This document shows, one piece after another, positions 1 through 8,664 of a stretch of DNA of 64,000 bases. The notes beneath the pieces are model-generated. The model saw only the letters and a program-made list of their open reading frames with translations, did not search any database and had not been told where the DNA came from. The DNA lies in the NCBI GenBank assembly GCA_016710935.1, contig JADJTY010000012.1, forward strand, positions 1-64,000. Direction: 5' to 3'. Every line of letters begins with the position of its first letter. The stretch's first letter is position 1. This DNA comes from Chitinophagaceae bacterium (GTDB taxonomy: Bacteria; Bacteroidota; Bacteroidia; Chitinophagales; Chitinophagaceae). Position numbers and translations under genes: made by a program.

Positions 1-213
1 GTGCCATCAAAATTGGTGTTGGAATTGTGGTAATGATAAAATCTTCACCCCGGGTTGATACGCTGGCCTATTGTTAAGTCCATTTGGTTCTAGGGCTTTT
101 TTTTTCAGTTAATTTTAGAAACTATATCTATTGGTTGCATTCAAATATAATTAAACATATTTTAAATGTAACTGAAGTTTAAATAAAAATGGTTATGCAA
201 ATAGTTATCGCGA

Positions 214-1114
214 TTATGTATAGGTAAGCTTTTTACTATCAATTGAATAAGCTAACAGTTTACCCCCTTTGGCAATACTATAATCCAGGCAGATTGCCCT
301 TTCATTTTCAACAGTTGGTATTCCTTTTAGCCAGTAATGCCCAAAGAGCACAGGCTTATTTACAGTATATGTAAACTTATTTTTCACTCCATCAGACAGT
401 TCGTGTGATTTAATTTCCTCCGGGCATTCCAGCAAGTAATCATTCATCGTTTTTCTGTTTTCCGGCAATGCCCACCATTTGACCCGGCACTCTTTACGTA
501 TGTTGCCGTCTTTATCGCTAAACGATCTTCCGTCAGGCAAATCCTCCTCAATACCTTTTAATATGGCTTCCACAGCAAGATATTCTTTGGTTTTAGTTTT
601 TTTATCGGTGGCCTTTTTAAGAAAATCAGCGGACATTGTTTTATCACATTGATCCAGAAATTGAATATAAGCATCATCCCAATATGCATGTACCACTCTG
701 AAATCATCATTTTCAAACCACATAGGCAGTGTTTCAAACCATTGCAAGAATGTCTCCCACTCATTTGGGTAATGCTGAAACTGCTTTAATGTCTCCAGGT
801 GCTGGCTTATTTCAGTGTATGAATGGTTGCGAAAAAATCCACCGCTTTCTACGTGCGGTTTATGAAAACAAATGGCATTAAACTCATGATTACCCATTAC
901 TGCCTAGGCATTACCACTGAGACACATATCTTTAAACAGATGTAAGGGTTTCTCTGATCTTAGGCCCACGATCTATAAAATCCCCAACAAAAAGACTTTT
1001 CGGTTTTGCGGATGAGTGTAACTCAAGCTCACGCACATACCCTAACTTTTGAAGTAGCATTTCAAGAGCATCAGCATGACCGTGAATATCACCGATTATG
1101 TCATTTTTTTGCAT
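214..1114 (-). pseudogene. metallophosphoesterase (calcineurin-like), frameshifted and with an internal stop
   Basis: The N-terminal part (932-1114) reads MQKNDIIGDIHGHADALE followed by FVGDFIDRGPK. These are the GDxHG and GDxxDRG metal-binding motifs of calcineurin-like phosphoesterases. The C-terminal part (214-897) begins MGNHEFNA, the GNHE motif, and carries a late FGHYW motif and a CLDYSIAKGGKLLAY ending typical of the family. Between them the frame changes near position 938, and the resumed frame reads LFKDMCLSGNA, then a TAG codon, then AVMGNHEF. One indel plus one nonsense codon therefore separate the halves. The enzyme would hydrolyse phosphoesters using two metal ions. Either it has decayed or this end of the sequence is poor; neighbouring genes are broken in the same way. 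Confidence 0.8.
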
Positions 1115-1283
1115 TGGTTATAGTATATAGCTTGCTAAATCGCTTTATTAAAATAATTATTACAAGTCATTCATATAAATTACTATTCTAGCAGGTGATA
1201 GATTTTCAGCTAAAGTTAGATAAAATGAGTCTTTAAATTATCAAGTAATACAAATATGAATTGAAATTGCAGAGGGATTTTAT

Positions 1284-1547
1284 TTAGAGTTTTCTGATTT
1301 GATTATAATTGAGCCCAGTTACTATATTTTGTTTTTTCGCCTCTTGATCATGCTTCCAAATAAAATAGCCAGTAATTCCAGCAATCGCTAAAAGTCCTAT
1401 AACTAACCAGATATTAAATCCTTCATTGTTAGAACTGCCTTGTATAGTTTCTGATTTTGGAACATCATTAACAATATTAATAATTTCGCCTGGAAAGGAT
1501 TTTTCGAATTTAGCCTGCCATTTTGGAGTACTTACTTGAGTTTCCAT
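1284..1547 (-). CDS. small single-pass membrane protein, unknown function
   Basis: An 87-residue protein with one clear membrane segment near residues 45-66 (NIWLVIGLLAIAGITGYFIW), preceded by a polar, Asn/Ser-rich stretch and followed by a charged tail (KHDQEAKKQN). I do not recognise a family. Its start overlaps the restored 3' end of the broken HTH/zinc-ribbon gene upstream by about 16 bases, which suggests the two were translationally coupled and supports this as a real gene. Its position inside the decayed mobile-element block suggests it is element cargo, but that is inference. Confidence 0.45.
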   Translation of the reverse strand: METQVSTPKWQAKFEKSFPGEIINIVNDVPKSETIQGSSNNEGFNIWLVIGLLAIAGITGYFIWKHDQEAKKQNIVTGLNYNQIRKL

Positions 1548-2149
1548 ATCATTATGTTCTTATTTTTTAAAAAGGAGAAACCGAATTTTCTCATGCAAAA
1601 AATCAAAATCCCATCAACATTTCTTTCCTCTGAACTAAGTTCAAAATCAAAGCCAAGTGCATCGAGTTCATTTGGATCTAATTCAGTTTTGAGCCATACT
1701 TATTATAGCAATCCCGCAAGATTTTCTCATTGAGCCAAATTGGATCTGCCTTCAAGTTTATCTCCGCATATCGTTGTTTAGATCGTATTTTTCTTGCTTC
1801 ATTTTCACAATCTTTCTACGGGACAATAAACTGAATTACCATGTTGCTCCACAAAGATTTCACCACAGTAAGGGCAGATTTTAGTTTTCATGCTGACCTC
1901 CTCGTTTTTGATACCGTCAATAACTTCCTCTAGGATGTAAAATATTTTACCATCAAGCTTGTAGAATTTATACACCCTTTTTTTTCGGTATTCAAGACTT
2001 GTACGACGTGAAATCTTCAAAAGGTTTCGGAGGTCAACGTCATCTAGAATAATTTCAGATGCCGGACGTGCGTACTTTTCAATTAATTTTTTAATTTGTT
2101 CTTCATTGTCGGTTTCAATGATGTCTAGGCTAAATTTGGAATTTTGCAT
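1532..2149 (-). pseudogene. HTH/excisionase-like protein with C-terminal zinc ribbon, two frameshifts
   Basis: The first frame (1805-2149) has a helix-turn-helix-like core (LDDVDLRNLLKISRRTSLEY, then YKLDGKIFYILEEVIDGI), the arrangement of MerR/excisionase-type domains in Bacteroidota mobile elements. A zinc ribbon CPYCGEIF...HGNSVYC follows. The frame breaks at about 1815, just before the last zinc ligand. In the next frame the sequence continues KDCENEARKIRSKQRY and then a helical stretch. A second shift near 1690 leads to ELDPNELDALGFDFEL. The pieces join into one plausible protein of about 200 residues, so the gene is broken rather than short. It probably bound DNA, but the target cannot be inferred. 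Confidence 0.55.
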
Positions 2150-2249
2150 AATTTCTTGCTTTTAAAGATGCAAGTTATTAAGAGATCTGCGGCGTTACAA
2201 TCACAACTGGTTTATTATCGCATGATCATCGCAAAAGAGGAAATAAAGA

Positions 2250-2396
2250 CTACTTGCTTTTGACATCGCCAAAGACGTCTAGAATCATAGAATCTATACT
2301 CTTTCTCATTTTGAGAGCCCCGGAGCTTTTGGATTTTTTAAGATTATACAACTTGGAGGAGTAATTAATTTTTATCGTCACCTGTTTTGCGATCAT
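2250..2396 (-). CDS. small ORF, 48 residues, unknown
   Basis: ATG at 2396 opens a 48-codon frame ending TAG at 2250, reading MIAKQVTIKINYSSKLYNL and ending SMILDVFGDVKSK. The protein is basic and Ser/Lys-rich, with no recognisable domain. The frame is bracketed by two copies of the 13-mer GATCATCGCAAAA (2224-2236 and 2391-2403), and the start codon lies inside one copy. It could be a small element-encoded protein or chance; there is no homology evidence. Confidence 0.25.
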   Translation of the reverse strand: MIAKQVTIKINYSSKLYNLKKSKSSGALKMRKSIDSMILDVFGDVKSK

Positions 2397-2446
2397 CGCA
2401 AAAAATAAAGTATTCCGGGATAACTGTATAATAAGGGGGCTTACCT

Positions 2447-3213
2447 TTATTGGCAGTTATGTATTTGTAGGACAGTTTTAGATAGTTTATCTATTAAATA
2501 TAAAGTGAGTCTGTCCGCTTTCTCCAAATAATTTTCTTTTGTGAATGAAATATATCCCCTAAAATCGAATTCATTATTAGTATACTCGTTTCTATTTAAC
2601 TCTCTGCGAGAGTCTGAGTAGTAAAGGAGAAATCTTTGAATCCCATTTCAATTTTGGTTTTGGGTTTCAATTTCTTCTTCAATAATTTGAGCTGGTAATT
2701 CTTCCACTTTTTCTATAGAAGATTCAAGAAGTTCTTTTGTTTGAGCAGCAGTTCTTTTATCTTCTACCCATTTCAATATTTCACCGAGTCTTTTCGAATT
2801 ATCAAAAGGACTCGAATACTTAGTGTGTTCACTAAGTATAAATTCAATTAATCCTATAAATGAACTTACTGAATTGGATTGTTTCTTGTAAATGTCTTCA
2901 TGATAGTTTAAGTACTGTCTTATCTTATGTAAATCATAAAAGACTAGTGAAAGGCCAAGAAATGTTTTATAATATTCCTCATCATTCAGGTGATCAATAT
3001 CTGAATTTCTTTATCCAGAATTATTTTTCTTGATTTACAATATTCATCTACTACAAACTTGATAAGATTGATAAAATATCCTGGAGTTTTATCATTAGGT
3101 ATCAATTCAACTTTATAAATTCCTGCTTCATAATTTCTGAGAAGAGATTTTAACTCCAAATCATACTGATGTCTTTCAAATTTGTTTTCTGGCTCGTATT
3201 CGGCGTGTAACAT
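2447..3213 (-). pseudogene. unrecognised protein downstream of the recombinase, frameshift plus TGA
   Basis: The frame starting at 3213 (MLHAEYEPENKFERHQYDLE) runs to about 3000. It then shifts by one base into an open frame reading SDIDHLNDEEYYKTFLGLSL and ending EEEIETQNQN with TGA at 2648-2650. The same frame stays open after the TGA (NGIQRFLLYYSDSRREL...) until TAA at 2447. The reassembled protein of about 255 residues is helical and charged. I cannot assign it to a family. Proteins of this size commonly sit next to Bacteroidota tyrosine recombinases, but that is context, not homology. Confidence 0.4.
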
Positions 3214-3224
3214 TGAGTATTAAT

Positions 3225-4474
3225 TTAATTGTTTTTACAATTGAGTAATGCATAAAGGTGCCGCGTATCTTTCTCTATCTTGATCTCGGTAACTTTCGCA
3301 TACTGTTGTGTCTGGCTCAATTTAGAATGTCCCAACATTTTCGATACACTCTCAATTGAAACTCCATTCTCCAGTGTCACGGTAGTCGCAAAAGAATGAC
3401 GCCCAACATGACTCGACAATAATTTCTGCAGTCCGCAAAATGCTGCCACCTGTTTCAGGTATGCATTATACCGCTGATTTGAAATTACAGGTAATAAAAC
3501 AGTTTCAGAAGGGCAATTTATCCACCCAGGTGTATAAAGATCTAGTATTTCTTTTGCCGGTTTAAATAGCGGTATAATTGATTCCACGCCTGTTTTTCTC
3601 GATTTTTCCTGATAAAGTATTGACCATTAGCGGCATTGTATTCTATATGCTCTCTTCTCAACGTATAAATATCAATATAGGCCAGCCCTGTATAACAACT
3701 AAAAACAAAGCAGTCCCTTACCCTGGACAGCCGGTCGCAGGTAAACTCAAAATCCATTATTGTTTTTAACTCTGCGCTGCTTAAGTATGGCCGGGCAACT
3801 TTTTTTAGGTCAACCTCCTTCCTGCAAATGCATTATAAGCCGTCCACCGGTTATCGACGGCGATTTTATAAACCTTTTTAAATATCTGCATCATTTTATT
3901 GGCAGAATTATGAGCATTACCTCCTTCCGATTTTAGATAGTTGTCAAAGTCATCAATAAATTGCCGGTTAATCCGGGCGAAAGGCATATCATTTGACCGG
4001 TAGCGCTGCCGTACAAAACTTTTTAAATGGTTCAGGCAGGATCTGTGTTTAATAAGGTTGGCCCTGCTTTTACCTGGCTGGATCATTTTCTCCATTTTTA
4101 ATATCAAATCCTCGAACACACTGAACAGGGAGTAGATTTTACCGCCCTCTTTGCCAAATGCCATATCAACAATTTCACGGGCGTTACTTCTCCCCCCATT
4201 CTGGACAAGCATATAATACGCTCCCATGACTTTTTGCTTATACTCCTCAACTTTCTGAAAAAAGCAGCTGGTTGTGCATAGGCTGGCTAATGATTGAGTG
4301 GGTTGCATGATCCCATTGTTTAAAATTGATTTTGATCCCCAGGCACTTATTGATCTTATTCAGCTGATAGCTAAACTGCATATACAGGTCAGCTGAGGGG
4401 TTGTCGGAAGATTTCCGCTTGGGATAAACCAGAAAGGTTGGTTGGCGGTATTGTTTTGTTTGTATGTCATACAA
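3225..4474 (-). pseudogene. tyrosine recombinase (Bacteroidota conjugative-element type), broken into four frames
   Basis: Four consecutive pieces in different frames make up one integrase. The first (4247-4474) is an arm-type N-terminal domain with KIN and a FKQWDH turn. The second (3805-4308) is a SAM-like core-binding domain. The third (3542-3757) is box I, CYTGLAYIDIYTL. The fourth (3225-3587) carries HVGRHSFAT, LGHSKLSQTQQYA and the catalytic Tyr. The usual box I Arg is replaced by Ala (TGLAYID); loss of this Arg is known in this family, for example in IntDOT. At least three frameshifts make the gene inactive as written. It lies just downstream of the tRNA-Asp 3' end and is read away from it, the usual position for an element that integrated into that tRNA. 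Confidence 0.85.
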
Positions 4475-4719
4475 TAGATTTTACAAAGTTCTTAAATGCA
4501 TGGCCTTCCCTGCTGAACTGATGGGGAAGACCTGCGCTTTTGGGAAGCTTGTAAAAATCTATTGAGTTTGTACCTGGTGACGGTTGCCAACTTGACATAT
4601 ACTCAATAAAAAGCTCAACGGTTATCGTTGAGCATTTTATTGAGTTCCTGCGTTTTATTGAGCAATTGAATTTTGGAGTTCCCACTCCTGCTCAGTTCTG
4701 CGCGATTCTGGTCTATTGT

Positions 4720-4796
4720 TGGCGGACCGGACGGGACTCGAACCCGCGACCTCCGCCGTGACAGGGCGGCATTCTAACCAACTGAACTACCGATCC
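4720..4796 (-). tRNA. tRNA-Asp (GTC), with encoded CCA
   Basis: Read leftward, the acceptor GGATCGG pairs with CCGGTCC. The anticodon loop CTGTCAC gives anticodon GTC, the T-arm has GGTTCGAGTCC, the discriminator is G, and CCA follows at 4722-4720. A TATCTTTG promoter box lies 60 bases upstream. The broken recombinase begins 245 bases beyond the 3' end, so this tRNA is the probable integration target. Confidence 0.95.
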
Positions 4797-4855
4797 AACT
4801 ACCTGGTGCTGATTTAAAAACCAATTACGGCTTTTTGCCTCATTTTTCAGGACGG

Positions 4856-4888
4856 CAAAGATAGGTTTCTTACATTCCCCTTCCAAAA
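4856..4888 (-). promoter_or_regulatory. promoter of tRNA-Asp (TTTTG-N20-TATCTTTG)
   Basis: On the minus strand TATCTTTG (4856-4863) matches the Bacteroidota -7 consensus TAnnTTTG. TTTTG (4884-4888) lies 20 bases upstream as a -33 element. Confidence 0.6.
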
Positions 4889-5008
4889 CTTTTATAAAAA
4901 AATTGTAAGCACTAATTTTACAAACTATCTTACAGTTCCTAAAGGATCAAATAACATTTAATTGTTAATTTAAATTGTAACTAAAACTAATGATTGAATA
5001 AAAAAAAC

Positions 5009-5960
5009 GTCAGTTCCTCGACTTCGAAAAACCCATTAAAGAGCTATACGACCAGATTGAACAGCTGAAAATAACTTCCAGAAAAGTCGAAAACCAATAT
5101 GAGCGGGGCTATTGCCATGCTGGAAGAACGCATTGTTGAAACAAAAAAACACCTTACGGCTAATGTTACGCCCTGGCAAAAGTGCAGCTTAGCCGTCACC
5201 CCGACAGGCCATACACTTTAAAGTACATTGAGAATATGTGTACCGATTTTATTGAACTGCATGGCGACAGGAATGTGAAGACGATAAGGCCATGGTGGGC
5301 GGATTTGCCAAACTGGGAGGTGAAACCGTAATGATACTGGGTCAGCAAAAAGGATCAAACACCAAAACCAGGCAAATGCGCAATTTTGGAATGGCCAATC
5401 CCGAAGGATACCGCAAGGCTTTACGCCTGATGAAACTGGCTGAAAAATTTAATAAACCGGTTATTACTTTAATTGATACCCCCGGTGCTTTCCCCGGCCT
5501 GGAGGCAGAGGAAAGAGGTCAGGGTGAAGCCATTGCCAGGAATATTTATGAAATGATCAGGCTTAAAGTACCGGTAATATGCGTCATCATTGGCGAAGGT
5601 GCCAGCGGCGGCGCTTTGGGCATTGGTGTTGGTGACAGGGGTTTTCATGATGGAGAATACCTGGTACACAGTAATATCGCCGGAAAGCTGCAGCAGTATT
5701 TTATGGCGCAGCTGGGATAAAAAAGAAACAGCAGCCGAACAATTACGCCTTACCGGTAAAGATATGCTGGGCTTTGGATTGGTAGATGGTGTGATACCGA
5801 ACCATTGGGTGGCACACACTGGGATTATCAGCAGGCCGCCGATATTTTAAAAGACTACCTGTTACCCGTAATTAAAGAATTAAAGGCTATTGATGCTGAT
5901 AAAAGAGTGGAACAACGCATTGAAAAATTTGGGAAGATGGGTTTTTGGGAAGAAGTATAG
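5009..5960 (+). pseudogene. accA: acetyl-CoA carboxylase carboxyltransferase subunit alpha, five single-base indels
   Basis: AccA transfers carboxyl from carboxybiotin to acetyl-CoA, making malonyl-CoA for fatty acid synthesis, together with AccD. The joined frames give QFLDFEKPIKELYDQIEQLK, then PDRPYTLKYIENM, GQQKGSNTKTRQMRNFGMAN, IDTPGAFPGLEAEERGQ, GEGASGGALGIGVGDR and the end KFGKMGFWEEV, a full-length AccA of about 315 residues. The frame is restored by removing a C near 5078, adding an A near 5181 and near 5280, removing a G near 5640 and adding a G near 5799. No start codon is intact: the codon before the homology is an in-frame TAA. The residues themselves are perfectly conserved, so recent damage or, more likely, assembly error explains the breaks; accA is normally essential. 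Confidence 0.9.
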
Positions 5961-6060
5961 AACTAATTAAAAAGCCAATATTCAAAAGTAAAAAAGCAGG
6001 ACCCCAAAATTTTGAATTGTACGTTTTGATTTTTGAATTTTCAACCTCAGTAAAAATATT

Positions 6061-7032
6061 ATGCTTAAAATAGGAGTTATCGGTGCCGGCCATTTAGGTA
6101 AATTTCATTTAAATAACTGGGTAGTCATTGAAGGTGTTCAATTGATCGGCTTTGTTGACCCGGACGATGCAAATGCAGAACAGGTTACTCAAAAATATAA
6201 CATCCCCCGTTTTACTGATGTTGAAAAATTAATTGATGCATGCGATGCTTTGGACATTGTAGCCCCTACAACCAGCCATTTTGAACTTTGTGAACTGGCA
6301 ATAAAAAAGGCAAACATGTTTTTGTTGAAAAACCACTGGCCAATACCATGGAAGAAGCAAAAACACTGGTAAAACTTGCTAAAGAAGCCAACATAAAATT
6401 CCAGGTAGGACATGTTGAAAGATTTAATCCTGCTTTTCTTGCTTTAAAAAACCAGGTATTGCAACCCATGTTTATTGAGGTACCGCCTGGCACAATTTAA
6501 CCCACGGGGTACCGATGTGAGTGTGATACTGGACCTGATGATTCATGACATTGATATTATTTTAAGCCTGGTTAAAAGCAATGTCAATTATATAAGTGCC
6601 AATGGCGTGGCCGTAATGAGCGATACGCCTGATATTGCCAACGTTCGTATAGAGTTTGATAATGGCTGTGTGGCCAACCTAACCAGCAGCCGCATCTCCA
6701 TGAAAAAAATGCGCAAGATGCGTTTGTTTCAGAAAGACGCATACATCGGTATTGATTTCCTGGAAAAGAAAACCGAGATCATCCGTTTAAACACGCCCGG
6801 CGACAGCAACGTTTTTACTTTTGATATTGAAACCAATAGCGGCAAAAAAACGGTTGCCATCGCCAATCCGCCGGTACAGGATGTAAATGCAATAAAGATG
6901 GAACTGGAAGAATTCAGGAACGCCATTGTAAATAATACGGATACGCCTGTTGGTGTGCTGGATGGGTTCCGTGCAATGGAAGTTGCTCACCAGATCCTGG
7001 AAAAGATCGGGAACGCTACGCTCCATGAATAA
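6061..7032 (+). pseudogene. Gfo/Idh/MocA family NAD(P)-dependent oxidoreductase, two single-base deletions
   Basis: The N-terminal Rossmann segment reads MLKIGVIGAGHLGKFHLNN (GxGxxG). The APTTSHFELCELAI stretch follows. With one G restored near 6308 the frame gives HVFVEKPLANTMEEAK, containing the EKP motif of this family, and continues FQVGHVERFNP. A second missing base near 6480 separates it from the C-terminal substrate-binding domain (HDIDIILSLVKS ... LLDGFRAM-type ending). The reassembled length of about 324 residues is normal. Such enzymes oxidise or reduce sugars, often nucleotide sugars, and the neighbouring glycosylphosphotransferase fits a polysaccharide role. The exact substrate is unknown. 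The breaks resemble those in accA just upstream. Confidence 0.8.
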
Positions 7033-7035
7033 CAA

Positions 7036-7070
7036 TCCGTAAAGCGTCTCCGACTGGCTCAGACTGACAG
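7036..7070. repeat. possible REP-like intergenic sequence
   Basis: The stretch GCGTCTCCGACTGGCTCAGA followed by CTGACAGC resembles the short repeats built around CAGTCTGAGCC that are scattered in many Bacteroidota genomes. Only one copy is visible here, so this is tentative. Confidence 0.25.
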
Positions 7071-7155
7071 CTATAGGTCATGTTAAGCCTGCAGAAACAT
7101 AGACAGAACGCTATTTTGATATGAAAATTATTTTAAGCTAACCAGAACCGCATCA

Positions 7156-8553
7156 TTGAATCAACCCAGGATACATATCAGCTGGTATGCTTTAGGCGAT
7201 TGTATTGCAGCCATTCTTTCGTGGGTATGTTTTTATTTTGCAAGAAAATATATTATACAGGAGGACTTTGTAGTGGGCGCAAGATTTTACGTAGGCCTGG
7301 TACTTTTTCCGGTTATCTGGCTGATGGTGTATTACCTGGTTGGCACCTACTGCAATCTGTATCATAAATCAAGACTGTCGGAATTTTTTAACACCCTTGT
7401 TTATACCTTTTTTGCGAGTATCTGTATTCTCTTTTTGTTTTTATTGTATGATGTAACGGGGGATTATACCATTTACTACAAAGAGTTTATCTCACTCTGG
7501 CTTTTACAGACTTTATTTACTTTTTGCATCAGGCTGTTTTTTTTAAACCATGCCAAAACACAGTTGAATAAAGGCACCGTATTTTTTAATACCCTCATCC
7601 TGGGCTCCAGCACCAATGCAGTGAACCTGTACAATACAATCATCCACAATAAAGAAAAAACAGGCTATCGTATTACCGGCTTTGCCAATACCAATGGCAA
7701 CAATAACCATGCTTTGCCGCCGGGTATTATTAACATGGGCAATGCTTCAGATGCAACAGCCATCATCACCAATAATAAAATTGAAGAAGTCATTATTGCT
7801 GTAGAAAAAAAAGAAAGAGATCAGCTTGAAAAAATACTGCAGCAATTAAGTAACTGCGAAGTGAATATTAAATTAACCGCCGATACAGTAGATATCATCA
7901 GCGGTTCGGTTAAAACAAACAATGTACTGGGTATTCCGCTGATAGAAATGCAATCGGGTTTAATGCCGCAATGGCAACAGCATATAAAACGGTTGCTGGA
8001 TATTGTGGCCGGCATCTTCAGCATGATCATACTGCTCCCCCTGTTTATTTACACTGCCATCCGGGTAAAACTTTCTTCTAAAGGGAACCTGTTTTATTTG
8101 CAGGAACGCATTGGCTATAAAGGGCATCCTTTTACGATGATCAAATTCAGAAGTATGATACCCGATGCTGAAAAGAATGGCCCCGAACTGAGCAGCGACC
8201 AGGACCCTCGTATAACGCCCTGGGGAAGAACCATGCGTAAATGGCGGCTTGATGAACTGCCACAATTATGGAACATTATTAAGGGAGAAATGAGCCTGGT
8301 TGGGCCAAGGCCCGAACGGAAATTTTATATTGATAAGATTACAGAGAAACATCCCGAATATAATTTTCTGTTGAAAGTAAAGCCCGGTCTAAGTAGTTGG
8401 GGCATGGTTAAATTTGGTTATGCCGAAACGGTGGAAGAAATGATTGAACGCATGCCATACGATCTGATGTACATTGAGAATGTATCGCTGGCGCTTGATT
8501 TTAAAATTATGCTGCATACCATTCGTATAATTCTATCAGGAAAAGGTAAGTAG
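7156..8553 (+). CDS. exopolysaccharide polyprenyl glycosylphosphotransferase (WcaJ/WbaP type)
   Basis: A 465-residue integral membrane enzyme that transfers a sugar-1-phosphate from a nucleotide sugar to undecaprenyl phosphate, the first step of capsule, exopolysaccharide or O-antigen repeat synthesis. About four membrane segments lie in residues 10-135. A CoA-binding-like Rossmann domain follows (LILGSSTNAVNLYNTI, about 146-165). The catalytic bacterial sugar transferase domain runs from KRLLDIVAGIFSMIILLPLF (about 277) through FRSMIPDAE, WRLDELPQLWNIIKGEMSLV and GPRPE. The start used is TTG at 7156, because no in-frame ATG lies upstream; an indel could hide a better start, as in the two genes before it. 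The oxidoreductase upstream may supply a modified sugar. Confidence 0.88.
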   Translation: MNQPRIHISWYALGDCIAAILSWVCFYFARKYIIQEDFVVGARFYVGLVLFPVIWLMVYYLVGTYCNLYHKSRLSEFFNTLVYTFFASICILFLFLLYDVTGDYTIYYKEFISLWLLQTLFTFCIRLFFLNHAKTQLNKGTVFFNTLILGSSTNAVNLYNTIIHNKEKTGYRITGFANTNGNNNHALPPGIINMGNASDATAIITNNKIEEVIIAVEKKERDQLEKILQQLSNCEVNIKLTADTVDIISGSVKTNNVLGIPLIEMQSGLMPQWQQHIKRLLDIVAGIFSMIILLPLFIYTAIRVKLSSKGNLFYLQERIGYKGHPFTMIKFRSMIPDAEKNGPELSSDQDPRITPWGRTMRKWRLDELPQLWNIIKGEMSLVGPRPERKFYIDKITEKHPEYNFLLKVKPGLSSWGMVKFGYAETVEEMIERMPYDLMYIENVSLALDFKIMLHTIRIILSGKGK

Positions 8554-8555
8554 AA

Positions 8556-8592
8556 AGGCGGGAGGCAGGAGACGGGAGGCGGGAGAATGGAG
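8556..8592. repeat. short G-rich degenerate repeat array
   Basis: Four imperfect copies of a GCGGGAGG-like unit (AGGCGGGAGGCAGGAGACGG then GAGGCGGGAG) lie between the glycosyltransferase stop and the peptidase start. The unit resembles the TAGTCGGGAG units at 50411-50454, but no second, inverted arm is seen here. Confidence 0.4.
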
Positions 8593-8664
8593 TTGAGGAG
8601 TGAATCGTTGATTATAAATTTAATGTAGTTAAGCGTTTTGTTTATTTTTGATCAAACCTTCGTC

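Noticed and set aside
1..77. Possible C-terminal tail of a plus-strand gene (frame 3, ending LAYC)
   Set aside because: Only 24 codons are visible, with no recognisable family, and the region has many indels.
4467..4685. 72-codon minus-strand frame between the recombinase and tRNA-Asp
   Set aside because: Odd composition, no family and it lies across the expected attachment region; probably chance.
5009..5960. Programmed frameshifting in accA
   Set aside because: Five indels of both signs without slippery heptamers or stem-loops are not compatible with a programmed event; error or damage is simpler.
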